Shown: one piece after another, positions 22,865 through 32,889 of the stretch
Numbering within the stretch: position 1 is the first letter of the stretch
How the letters are laid out: every line of letters starts with the position of its first letter
DNA from: Sequoia sempervirens
Lineage: Eukaryota; Streptophyta; Pinopsida; Cupressales; Cupressaceae
Assembly (NCBI GenBank): GCA_007258455.2
Contig: VDFB02000001.1
Coordinates: 13,501,918 to 13,565,917 of the forward strand
Direction: 5' to 3'
Length of the DNA: 64,000 nt
Notes under the pieces: generated by a model
Databases searched by the model: none
What the model saw: the letters and a program-made list of their open reading frames with translations, nothing else
Told to the model about the DNA's origin: nothing
Made by a program: the position numbers and the translations under genes

Positions 22865-24739
22865 TCAGCAATAACCTGTCCTTTTATAGCTTTTTCGTTC
22901 TACATACTCTATGTCAAATTCACTGAGGAGCATTACCCATTTGGCCATGCGGCCAGTCAAAGTGGTTCTAGATAACAGATACTTCAAGGGATCAATTTTA
23001 GCGATTAATTTGACCGGATGACTGAGCATGTAATGGCGGAGTTTCTGTGTGCTGAAAACCAGTGCTAGGAAAGCTTTTTCCATAGGGGAGTAATTTAACT
23101 CATAGCCAACTAGTGTTCGACTGATGTAGTAGATTTCCCTCTCTTTGAATGACTCATCATGTTGCGCCAATAATGCCCCCAGTGCGACTGAGGTGGCAGA
23201 GATATAAAGTAGGAGGGGTTTTCCTAGAATAGGTGGCATCAAAATAGGTGGATGAGCCAAATATTCTTTAATTTTATCAAAACCCATCTGACACTGTAAG
23301 GTCCATCGGAAGGTGGAAACTTTCTTTAAAAGATGGGTAAAGGGCTGACATTTATCTGCGAGCTGGGCTATGAACCGATGGATGGACTGCATCTTTCCCT
23401 GGAGGCTTCTTAACTGCTTTAGATTGCGTGGAGGTGGCATGTCCAGAATAGCCTTTACCTTGGCGGGATCAACTTCAATACCTCTGCGAGAGACTATGAA
23501 ACCCAGAAACTTCCCTGACGTGACCCCAAAGACACACTTTTTCGGATTCAGCCGCAACTTATAATGTTCTAACCGCTCAAATATCTTTTTCAGGATGGCG
23601 GGATGTTCTGCTCGTGTTCTGGATTTCCCTAATAGGTCATCAACATAGTCTTCCATGATGATATGGATGAGGTCATGGAAGATAACCGTCATGGCTCTCT
23701 GATATGTTGCTCCTGCATTTTTAAGACCGAAGAGCATAACATTGTAACAGAAAGTGCCCCAAGGAGTTGTGAAGGCAGTTTTGTGTTGGTCTTCAGGTGC
23801 AATTCGAATCTGGTTATAACCGGAGAAGCCGTCCATAAGGGATAACATCTCATGTCCTGCTGTTAGGTCAACCAACATGTCAATGTTAGGAAGAGGGAAA
23901 TCGTCTTTGGGGCAGGCTTTGTTAAGATCTCTAAAGTCCATGCAGACCCGAATGTCTCCATTTGGTTTGGCAATGGGGACTATATTGGAGATCCATTCGG
24001 AGTAGTCAATTGGTCTCATAAAACCTGCGTCCAATAACTTCTCCAATTCCTTCTTGACTAACAACGCGACTTGCGGATGCATCTTGCGGAGCTTTTGCTT
24101 GACAGGCTTGGCGTCTGAGCGAATGTCTAAGTGATGAACCACTAAAGCAAGGTCTAAGCCTGGCATGTCTGAGTATGACCAGGCAAAGTTGATGATTCCT
24201 TCTCGGAGTAACTGTACAAAGACCGAATACTCCTGTTGCGAGAGTGACTTAGCTACATAGGTGATCTTAGGACTGTCAGCAGTTCCCAAATTAATTTCTT
24301 GCGTCTCTTCAATCAGAATAGAAGATCGGGCAGATAACTGAGTTCCCATAAGGGGAAGATGAACATCTCCACCTTTCGGTGCCTCTTCGAGGTTTTCGCC
24401 ATCAAATGGGTCCTTTACTTTTACTTTTTCCATGTTAGGAAGTGCCTCGGGGAGGTTTTCACTAGATGACCGCTTTTTATTTTTCTTATTTTTATTTTTG
24501 TGACTAGAGTGTTCATCCTCCCCCAATCCCATAAGGTTGACATACATGTCCGCAGACATACTGACAGGTGTGGTATTATGTAGGTCCCAATCAATGAGTT
24601 CAGGGTGACAAAGGGATAGGCTAATGGTGCAAATGGATAGGCATTCGAACATGGAGGATAAGTTAGTGTGATCAACGTCATCATACGCATGTATGATGGA
24701 CTCCTCCTCAGGTATGTCTGCCAATGATCCATCGTCCAT
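22865..24739 (-). pseudogene. Tat element reverse transcriptase and first RNase H
   Basis: A 624-codon open stretch. The first ~200 residues are a linker with acidic and lysine-rich patches (SSHKNKNKKNKKRSSSENL). RT then runs from about residue 225: MHPQVALLVKKELEKLLDAG, FMRPIDYSEWISNIVPIAKP, VCMDFRDLNKACPKDDFPLP, DGFSGYNQIRIAPEDQHKTA, the FGLKNAGATYQRAM box and MEDYVDDLLGKS with an intact YVDD. RNase H follows with KPLLLYISATSVALGALLAQ, YYISRTLVGYELNYSPMEKA and LLSEFDIEYVERKSYK. The -YIS-- start replaces the usual Y-D--- Asp, a likely inactivating change. It is in the same frame as gag and protease upstream, separated only by stop codons. Confidence 0.92.
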
Positions 24740-24781
24740 GGTGATACCATTAGAAGTATTAGATGATGTTGCGGGGCTTTT

Positions 24782-25519
24782 CTATTTTCTGTCATACCCA
24801 ATGCCTACTTTCTTTGGTAACTGTGGTGTATCAATGGGTTGCAACCACCCCTGTTCCTCTTTACCTAGGCCTCGACCTTGATAGTTATGTTTTTCCATGA
24901 ACTTTGTTGGCCAAGGATACTTTTCCTGAAAATATTTCTTTAGAGGAGTTTCTGGTTCGGGCTCTTCTCGGTAAACCCATTGGCTTACGTCTTCCTCTGG
25001 TGCATCAATCTTGACACTCGGAGATCTAAAAGTGGTAGTAGGAATGTTTTTACCACTGAAGGTGATGATCTTGTCTTCTTTTTGTGCAGCCTGTGAAGGT
25101 TGACCGTACTCATGTGGCGACAGTGGCATGGTGGCTACATTGAGAGCCGTATGCATTTCATATTCCCCACACCCTTTGTCGATGATCTGGACTTTGGTGA
25201 CTGAAGGATTAGTGGCGGAGGATGGAGTGGTTATCATGGTGGATGGTGGATTAGAGGATGATGACTGGGATGCCCCCATTTCAACCCCAGGACAATAATG
25301 TAAATGGGGAAAAGACGCTTCTAAAGCGCGGCAGTATTCGAATGGTTGGGGGTCAGCATAGATGGTGACCTCTTGTCCGTTGACAGGGAATTTCAGGCAT
25401 TGATGATACATAGAGGGGACGGCTTGCATAGCGTGGAGCCATGGGCGGCCAAGGAGGAGATTATACGGTAAGTCCAGATCAAGGACATGACAGGTAGTAT
25501 ATTGGAGCACAGGTCCCAC
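24782..25519 (-). pseudogene. Tat element protease end and G-patch-like segment
   Basis: The frame opens with CHVLDLDLPYNLLLGRPWLH, the conserved --YN-LLGRPWLH block that closes the retropepsin domain of plant gypsy elements. After a Ser/Thr/Pro-rich linker it ends with KHNYQGRGLGKEEQGWLQPI, which resembles a G-patch (glycine-rich RNA-binding motif) often seen between protease and RT in this lineage. The frame ends in a stop at 24782, then pol continues in the same frame at 24739. A matching G-patch-like word (MNYKGKGLGLHE) survives in the second Tat-like element near 36671-36710. Confidence 0.75.
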
Positions 25520-25588
25520 TTGGATAGGAAGGCTGACGATTCCTTCTGAATTTCTTTATGCATTGTCATAGGCCTTGATTGTAATGAT

Positions 25589-25906
25589 CTAGTTGCTTAG
25601 GTCCGCTTGAGTATACCCCACCTGTTTTATGAATTTCAAAGTACATAAATTAAGGGAAGAGCCATTATCTACTAGGACCCTTTTTATTTTATGGTGGGCA
25701 ACTATGACTTCGATTTGTAGGGGGCAGTTGTGATTGACATCGATGTTTGGCATATCATTTTGGCTGAAATGTAGGTGATGAGACAAAGCCAAGTGTCCCA
25801 CCAAAGCTTGGAATTGTGTGGGGTCGATGTCATTTGGCACATGGGTTTCCTGTAAGGCTCTATTGAGGATTTCTTGATGTACCGGGGAAGACTTAAGCAA
25901 ATCCAA
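25589..25906 (-). pseudogene. Tat element protease active-site segment
   Basis: The translation includes HHKIKRVLVDNGSSLNLCTL, the retropepsin active-site loop. The usual D-T/S-G is D-N-G-S here, a form common in Tat/Athila-type plant elements. It is preceded by CPLQIEVIVAHHKIKRV, the typical beta strand. The frame stays the same as gag and RT; stops cut it on both sides. Confidence 0.75.
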
Positions 25907-26017
25907 AATGGATATATGAGCGGGGGTCTTCCTCAGGTGATCGAGGATGTTATATTGGGGGTTTACAGGAGTCGGTTGGATGGGTGCAGAGGTTGTAGGG
26001 ACGGTGATGCGGGCCCG

Positions 26018-26482
26018 TCATGTAGTAACAACACTTTGAGGGTCTTTGGCTTTAATGTGTATCATGGATACTCGGGGTTCCACCTGCTCAATGTAATGAA
26101 TAACACCTTCATAATTGAAGGGTACATTCTTGTAGTTTACATTATTTGTGCTGTTGTTTTGGGGATTACTGTGGGAGGTGCTAGGGCCTTGACTATGGTT
26201 TGGGAAGGCATTCTGATAGATCTGCAGTTGAGCATTGGACGACGAAGGTTGACTGGGGTCAACCTTGATATCTCCTCGATCAATGAGATCTTGGACATAG
26301 TTTTTCAAACCCTGACACTTATTTAAAGAGTGTCCCTTGATTTTATGAAAGTCACAATATTCATTTTCTTTAAACCATGCTGGCTTGGGTTTGGACTTGT
26401 CAAATGGTTTGGTGGCAGGGTATGTGATGGGGTAATTGATTTGTAGCAATTTATTGAAAACAACACTCAGTGGTTCACCCAA
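26018..26482 (-). pseudogene. Tat element gag C-terminal region
   Basis: The frame contains KPAWFKENEYCDFHKIKGHS followed by LNKCQGLKNYVQDLIDRG, the C-x2-H---GH----C zinc-finger-like motif (YC-FH--KGH---KC--LK--VQDLID) that ends gag in plant Tat and Athila elements. A Gln/Asn/Ser-rich linker follows, leading to protease. It lies in frame with the segments on both sides. Confidence 0.75.
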
Positions 26483-26671
26483 TTGGGCGTATTGACGTTT
26501 GGTGTTCCCCTGACTTTTTTGGTTTGACTGTTGAGGGGGACGAGGCGCCCCCTGTGGTACAGATATGGCGTTGGGTATAGACTGCTATTGCTTTTGGGAT
26601 GCATTAGCCACTTGGACATGTTTGGTGTCTGTCACACCATCATTCACCGCATTCTTGTTCTTGTTCCAGAA

Positions 26672-27622
26672 TCATGGTTTATCTCCAAATGACCTTTCTT
26701 TATCGTGACTGTGTATTTTGATGTGACCTTTGGCAATAAGGGAACGTTCAAGGATGGGTCCCTTTTCCACTATCTCTGTGAAAGTGGTGACACAATGTAG
26801 TCTAAAATTGTGGGCCATGTCAGGATGAAAGTTTTCCACTAAAAGAGTGACCATGTCTTTTTCTTTCAAAGGATTTTTCATTCGAATTGCTAATGCACGC
26901 CACCGTTGGAGGTAGCTGGTAAAGGTTTCCCCATCCCGTTGTTTTTCTTTGAGGAGATCTAAGGTGTCTGTATCCTTCTGCAAATTGAAAGAGAAGTAGG
27001 ATACAAACTCTTCTGATAGGTCTGCAAAAGTTTTTATGGACCCCTTTTCGAGAGTCATGAACCAATCTAAGGCGTGGCTTGCTAGGCTTCGTGGGAACAA
27101 GCGCAAGAGATAGTTATCACTGTACATGACTTCTTGACACTGGGAATAAAACTCCTGCAAGTGAGCCTTTGGGTCTTTGTCTCCCTTGTATTTGTCAAAT
27201 TTTGGTATCTCGAAATGTTTAGGAAACGGGATCAATGAGATGGAGGGATCAAACGGATATGGACATATATCTTCAAATTTGAATGATTGTTTTGTAGTCC
27301 CGGCTTGAAGATCCTTAAGTGCAGCTTTGATTTCCAACAAATCCGAGCTAGATGGGGGTGGGTTGGGGGGATATTGATGATAGGATGATAAAGAATCCTG
27401 CTGAAAGGGTGCCGGATTATTGAAATACAAGTTTGGATGATTGGATGATGACATGGCTTGCTGGTAGGACGGGGGATTTTGTTGATACAGGGGTTGTTGT
27501 TGTGGGGCATAATATGGATTTGTTTGGTAAAAGTGTGGGGTAGGTTGTTGAGGAACTTGGATGGGACGTTGCGTATTGGTTTGTTGGTATTGAGGGTATT
27601 GTTGTGATTGTTGGGAGGTCAT
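26672..27622 (-). pseudogene. Tat element gag capsid region
   Basis: After a Gln/Pro/Tyr-rich N-terminal part (about residues 1-95), the Retrotrans_gag-type capsid domain follows. Its blocks are HFEIPKFDKYKGDKDPKAHL, LLRLFPRSLASHALDWFMTL, FADLSEEFVSYFSFNLQKDT and LKEKQRDGETFTSYLQRWRA. These match the P-F-KY-G--DP--HL / -LF--SL-G-A--WF--L / F-SY-QRW--L pattern. In an intact element it would form the particle core. It ends at a stop, then gag continues in the same frame at 26482. Confidence 0.88.
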
Positions 27623-27649
27623 ATAAATCAGTTGTTGGGAAAATTGTTG

Positions 27650-28666
27650 TTAGTTGTGATAGTAGTAGTGTTGGGGAGGTTGTTGTTGTGATGTCAAGTG
27701 TTGCATGGGTTGAGGTGGGATATTGTGTTGTGGTTGAGCCTTTGGACGCAAAAGGGAAGCGAAAAAGGGAGATATGGTTTGGGCAATAGGTTGAGATGGA
27801 TTTCCTTGTGATTGGTAGGATGGTTGTTGTGAAGAGGCCAAGGTATTGTGTATAGGTTGTTGCGGATGAGATGGCGGAGGTAGCGTAGAAGTGTTTTGTA
27901 AAGGGGGTTGTTGGGTACCGCTTGGAATGTTCAATTGGGGTGTGCCTTGTGGAGGTATTTGAGGCAGAATGGTAGATTGGTGAACCTATTGAGGTGGTAT
28001 ATTGGTGGTCCTAGGAGGTGGAAGCGATGTGGCAAAGGAGGTGCCCCCAATGTTGACTGTAGGTTGGTTCGGAGGAGGGGGTGTGGTTAACGTTAATGGC
28101 GGAGGTTGTGGAACACTTTGTGGCATACCGTAGGCAAAAGGATTATTGGGATCAGGCACTTGAGGTCCTCCTATAACTGAAGTCGAAGCGTGTGGGGGAT
28201 AGTTAACCTGATAAAGAACGGCATTGCCAAACTCAGGTTGATGCCAACCCTCAACCGGAGGAACATTGGAGAAGTATGAACCTTCTGGTGCATTTTGGGA
28301 CCCTTGGAGTAAGTTAGATGGGGCACCCCTATATTTGGACAAGTCAACATTGGAGGGGGGTTTAACACCCTTCTCAATTAGGTGGGCCAAGATTTCTTCC
28401 CCATGTTTCTCAAGCAAACGGTCAGTCATTTGTACATTGGTAGGATTACTAAAATGTTCCTCAAGTGTGAGTTCAGGTTGATTAACCATACTCTCTTCAC
28501 CATGTGGCAAGTTATTCTGATTCTCGGTGTTAGAATGTGATGAAGTACCATTATGAGGATCGTGAGAGACGTTGGTACCCTTGTTAGGATCTGATTAGAT
28601 GTTGATTGTGTTTTTGGGATCTTGAGGATTGTTTGATTGGGCATTTTGAGCTTGACGGTCGGCCAT
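27650..28666 (-). pseudogene. Tat element gag N-terminal region with in-frame stops
   Basis: An ATG at 28666 (minus) starts MADRQAQNAQSNNPQDPKN and hits TAA about 23 codons later. The same frame then continues through EESMVNQPELTLEEHFSNPT, EKHGEEILAHLIEKGVKPPS and long Pro/Gln-rich segments, with further stops near 27986 and 27650. Frame arithmetic shows gag, protease and RT all share this frame; only stop codons, not frameshifts, break it until the end of RT-RNase H. The Pro/Gln-rich linker makes the plus strand look like spurious Val/Gly-rich ORFs. Confidence 0.65.
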
Positions 28667-28779
28667 TTTCTTTGCCTGTGAACGGGTCTGAACGGGCATG
28701 CAAAGGTGAGATGAGTAGATTAATGCTTTTGTCGAATGATTTGATTGTGATTGGATGAGGTGTGGTTTTGAATGATGTT

Positions 28780-29010
28780 TAGATTTTAATCAGATTTATT
28801 GGATCGGATTGGATTTTGGTTGGATTGGATTTGGATTTGGCAAGATTGGATTAGATTGGATTGGATTGGATTTGGATTGGACTTTGGATTTAGCACGATT
28901 GGATTAGATTGGATTGGATTGGATTTGATTTAGATTGGATTTGGATTTAGCACGATTGGATTAGATTGGATTGGATTGGATTTGATTTAGATTAGATTTG
29001 GATTATTTAG
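28780..29010. repeat. GGATT-rich minisatellite, ~53-57 bp unit, in the Tat leader
   Basis: Three head-to-tail units each contain GCA(C/A)GATTGGATTAGATTGG followed by GGATT/GGATTT runs. The GCAMGATTGG start points are 28840, 28893 and 28950. It lies between the gag start and the longer leader repeats. Confidence 0.75.
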
Positions 29011-29639
29011 TTGATTGGACAATTTGATCGAATGATTGATTTTGATGGATTTGGACTATTGGATGGGTATGATTGGGTGATGAAAGACATGGGAGAGAGA
29101 CCTTAAGCTTGATCACAGGAAGTTACCCTTAGTGACCTTAGAGCTTTGATTGATTAAGAGGATGATTACGGCACCGAATCCACCTTAAGATAGGAATGGA
29201 TTGATTGGGCCGAGGATGATAACTTATAACACCGAATTCACCTCAAGATGGAAGCAAATTGATTGGGGTCGAAGTTAAAGACCAATAATCAACTTCAAGT
29301 GCTATGGTCAATTTGGGTAACCACTTTGCAATACATGTTTAAGGCAGTTTGGCTATGGGTGGTGTTTGGTGATAAAGTTGAGGGTATGGACTTTTGAATG
29401 GAAAATTAAAATGAAAAGGTGAATTAAAGATGATTGTAGATAATGAATGGGGATTTATAATGGTTAACGAAGATTTGGAGTGATAGAATGGAGGTTTAAA
29501 CGGATCAAATGGAGGTTTTGGGAGGCTTAGAGTGACAAAATGGAGGCTTAGGATGATGGGATAATGGTCGGGAATGATTAAATGGTGATTTAGAGGCTAA
29601 ACGAATCCAAATGGGACGATTTCGGGTGTTCAGGAGGGC

Positions 29640-29870
29640 CAATCCGCCCCTCTGCAGCAAAGATCAGGGCGTTGACAGCAAAATCAGGGGCGTAGTCAGC
29701 AAAATCAGGGGCGTTGACAGCTTTCTGTAGTAAATCAGGGGCGCTATCGCCTTTCTGTAGTAAAATCAGGGGCGTTTCCGCCTTTCTGCAGTAAAATCAG
29801 GGGCGCTGCCGCCTTTTTGCAGTAAGGCAGAGGGTGCTGCCGCCTTTCTGCAGTAAGACAAAGTTTGGTT
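29640..29870. repeat. Short-unit GC-rich leader repeat, block 1
   Basis: About seven copies of a degenerate unit based on AAATCAGGGGCG(C/T)T--C-GCCTTTCTG(C/T)AGTA at ~30-50 bp spacing. The core GCGCTGCCGCCTTTCTGCAG recurs in block 2 (30690-31345). The strand of the Tat element is minus, so its RNA carries CTGCAGAAAGGCGGCAGCGC repeats between PBS and gag. Confidence 0.85.
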
Positions 29871-30689
29871 TTGATGGAAATGGCTATGGCAAGGACGCAA
29901 AATGATAAAGTAAGGCCAAAGTATCAAAAATTTGATAGATTTTTCACAAGAAAACACTTCAAGCAAGCACAATCCTACGATTAATATTAAGGGTATGGCA
30001 AGGCAAGGTCTTAATCTAGGATGCACAAGGCTTCTAGGGAGTCCTCGATATACTCTCAGTACGTGAGGAACAACCATGAACACCAGTCTGTCACAAGCGT
30101 GAGTCGGGAACCCCAGCGAGATACTGAAAGACTCGAACCAACTCTTCACATCTATCTAGGTATCACCCTAGTTTCGACGCTCTGCCAATTACGACGCGAC
30201 TGGATTGGGGTACAACTTTCGTTCTCCCCCCTTTATATACCCCACCGATACGCGTGGTTGGAATCATCCCTTGGGGTGATGAAATCCCCAAGCAGGTCCC
30301 GCTAAAAAGAAGACACTAACCGTTTCCAACTACTCCCCAGGCTCACACAAAGTGCAAGGGGAAAGCGAAAACAAATTAATGCCCCCTTGGGTAACACAAG
30401 AACAAACAATCACAGCAAGAAATGCAGTTTACTCCCCCTAATTAGACTATGTTCCAAAACAAAAAGGATAATTTTTTGCAGATCTAATCAAATAGATGGC
30501 CCTGCAAATAAATGTTAATTATCTTTTTCTTCGTTCTTGATCAATTACGCCCTAATACGCTACAAAACGTCAGCAAAAAACACTAATATCCTTGCAAAAA
30601 CAATGTTAGAAGGTTATTACTTGACAATAGCAAAAAACGAGAGCAAAAACAAAGCCAAAATGACTATTTTACCTTCCAAACTGTGCTGT

Positions 30690-31345
30690 TTTGGGGCGCT
30701 GCCGCCTTTCTGCAGTGAACAAGAGGGCGCTGCCGCCTTTCTGCGGTAAGGCAGAGGGCACTGCCGCCTTTCTGCAGTGGACAAGAGGGCGCTACCGCCT
30801 TTTTGCGGTAAGGCAGAGGGCGCTGTCGCCTTTCTGCAGCAAACTTTATTATATTTTTAAGAAAAAAATGAAAGTTGTGCCCCTCCCACTACAAGAAAAG
30901 TGTTAGAAAAACCTTCTAAATATATCCCTAATTGCAGCAAACGTGTTAGAAGAAAATAAAACTTTCAGATGTAGGGCGTTGCCACCTTTCTGCAGTGGAC
31001 AAGAGGGCGCTGCCGCCTTTCTGTGGTAAGGCAGAGGGCGCTGCCACCTTTCTGCAGCAAACTTTATCATATTTTTAAGAAAAAAAGAAAAGTTGTGCCC
31101 CTCCCACTGCAAGAAAAGTGTTAGAAAAACCTTCTAAATATATCCCTAATTGTAGCAAACGTGTTAGAAGAAAATAAAACTTTCAGATGTGGGGCGCTGC
31201 CGCCTTTCTACAGTGGCCAAGAGGGCGCTGTCGCCTTTCTGCAATAAGGCAGAGGGTGTTGTCGCCTTTCTGCAGCAAAATGGGGGCGCTGCCACCTTTC
31301 TGCGGTAAGGTAGAGGGCGCTGCCGCCTTTCTGCGACCTTTTCCT
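30690..31345. repeat. Short-unit GC-rich leader repeat, block 2, with a 218 bp higher-order repeat
   Basis: Many ~28-33 bp units with core GGGCGCTGCCGCCTTTCTGC alternate with AAGGCAGA or GGACAAGA spacers. Inside it a longer unit recurs: the GCAAACTTTAT(T/C)ATATTTTTAA block starts at 30839 and again at 31057, giving a 218 bp period. Each long unit carries an AT-rich part (CTTCTAAATATATCCCTAAT) plus several short GC-rich units. Higher-order structure implies expansion by unequal exchange. Confidence 0.88.
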
Positions 31346-31390
31346 ACAAAATTCTTAAAAAAAAGGAGATTAAATGCAAGAACCAGTTTG

Positions 31391-31411
31391 TGGGTCCCAC
31401 TGGGCGTGCCA
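31391..31411 (-). promoter_or_regulatory. Primer binding site of the Tat element
   Basis: On the minus strand, directly after the LTR end (...TCACA at 31416 plus a 4-base spacer), the sequence is TGGCACGCCCAGTGGGACCC. It has the TGGC(A/G)C-CCC----GGG-C shape seen at the start of the internal region in plant Tat/Athila-type gypsy elements. The priming tRNA was not determined. Confidence 0.7.
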
Positions 31412-31767
31412 GAAATGTGATCTTAAGAATTTTATCCTACTCTAACGTGCAAAATAACTTAAAAATGCAAGTGATAAAAGACTAAGGACACTTTAAGATT
31501 AGCCTAAAGAGTGATAAAACAAGAAGGAAAATGGACAAAATAAGATACAAACGATTTCACCTTCCTTGTTGTTGATGTCTCCTTGATTGGCCCTTGCTTG
31601 GGATGATTTTGTGTGCTCTTTAGATAATTTTATTGAGTGAGTAAATGCAAGATTAAATGTGCAAAATGATTAAAAGGGATGGCTAAATGATGGCAAAGGA
31701 TTGAGAATGCAAATTGGCAGCATGTAGTTATCAAAATGGCTAAGTGTTGAAAATGCCCTTGAGGAGG

Positions 31768-31783
31768 GGGTATTTATAGGAGA
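31768..31783 (-). promoter_or_regulatory. TATA box of the Tat LTR
   Basis: Minus-strand CTCCTATAAATACCCC is a classical plant TATA box. It is the only good one in the LTR and sits about three quarters of the way along, consistent with transcription starting ~30 bp downstream near 31740 and running through the leader repeats into gag. Confidence 0.5.
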
Positions 31784-32096
31784 GCTTGAATTCTCTAGAG
31801 AATTCAACGGTCAAGATTACTCCAACAAGGCCAAGATGAAGGGCTATGGTGGGTTGAGAATCCACAAGCCCTCACATCTTGACATGTGGATGGTGAAGTG
31901 GCCAAGAGAAGATGAGGTGTAAATGAGGTGTCAAGAAGGTACATGAGGTGGAGGAAGGACAATCACCTTAGGGAGTGAGGAGATTTCCTCAAAAAGGGAT
32001 TCCTTGTCCCCAAGTGGGAGTGAAAGGGACATTTGAGAAATTTTGGAATTCCTCAAAAATCTACATGGAAAAAGGAAAGGTGGTTGGGGATATAAA

Positions 32097-32291
32097 TGTG
32101 AATTAAAAATTCACATTCCTAGGAGGATCTAGAGGATAAAAGGTGGGCTCCAAAAAGGTGGGACTTGGTCACATGTGGAGATTGTGACAAGTCCAAGGTT
32201 CTAGAAGCTTTGGAAGGATGGAATGTGAATTAAAAATTCACATATAAAGGAGGGGAATCTAGGATAAATAAATGTGAATTAAAAATTCACA
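32097..32291. repeat. Three identical 19 bp palindromes in the Tat LTR U3
   Basis: TGTGAATTAAAAATTCACA (8 bp perfect arms, 3 base centre) occurs at 32097-32115, 32224-32242 and 32273-32291. All three are identical while the sequence between them differs. They lie ~330-520 bp upstream of the TATA box in element orientation. Confidence 0.85.
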
Positions 32292-32787
32292 TGGAAAGGG
32301 GGTCAATGCCAAAAGAAGGTAAATGCAAAAGTTGACTAAAAAGTGGTGCTAAATCTGGCTAATGACCTTGATTAAGGTTGTGCAAATATTGGATTAGGCT
32401 AATTAATGGAAGATTAAAGGCAAGTGGCAAATGTAGGAGGATGTGACATTAATCTTTGATTAAGAGGATGCACATTATAATCATGAATTAATTAAATTAA
32501 TTCAGATTAGAGCAAGATTATGGAGGATGTGACAAGGAGAGAGAAAGTGAGGAATTTTAAATTAATTTTAAATCAAAAGGGGAAAAATGACCAAATTAAA
32601 TAAATTGGCGTATTTATTTAATTTAGAGAGGAAGAGGGTGAAAGATAAAGCTTTTAATTATTAAAACAAATATTTCACCGATATGAGATAAAAGGTATAA
32701 TATTAATTTAATAAATTAATATTAATACGATAGACAGAAAGGCAGTAAATTTAATCATATAGAAGTGATTAAATTTAGATGTCTACA

Positions 32788-32889
32788 CCTAGAGATTGGA
32801 GAGATCCAGTTGTAGGTCCATCAGGTACAACGGGACATATAGGTCCAAGGATGCCAACGCCATTTGGAGGGAGCACCACAGAGCTCTAA
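32788..32889 (+). pseudogene. 3' end of an antisense ORF of the second Tat-like element
   Basis: Directly right of the LTR end, plus-strand translation gives RDWRDPVVGPSGTTGHIGPR followed by MPTPFGGSTTEL and a stop. Its Pro/Gly/Ser/Thr-rich tail and its place in the element resemble the C-terminal end of the ORF at 18347-18671. The rest of the ORF has been separated by insertion of the first Tat element at 32787. The similarity is one of composition and position only. Confidence 0.4.

Larger units (their letters stand above)
31416..32787 (-). mobile_element. 5' LTR of the Tat element, 1372 bp
   Basis: On the minus strand it starts TGTAGACATCTAAATTTAATC and ends ...CTTAAGATCACA, giving TG...CA ends, and is followed at once by the PBS. 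A TATA-like CTCCTATAAATACCCC lies on the minus strand near 31783-31768, placing U3 at the high-coordinate side and R-U5 in roughly the last 0.3 kb. The upper end interrupts the antisense ORF of the second Tat-like element at 32788. The partner 3' LTR is not visible and probably lies in the gap at 18247. Confidence 0.75.

Noticed and set aside
27604..28090. Plus-strand Val/Gly/Arg-rich open frames
   Set aside because: They are reverse readings of the Pro/Gln-rich gag linker of the minus-strand Tat element.
28780..29010. Possible CRISPR-like array
   Set aside because: The repeats are direct, contiguous and without unique spacers, and this is a plant genome; it is a minisatellite.
30691..31420. 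Plus-strand frames repeating LSAVNKRALPPFCGK-like text
   Set aside because: Both strands stay open only because the GC-rich leader minisatellite has no stop codons in some frames. No start context or conserved protein is evident.
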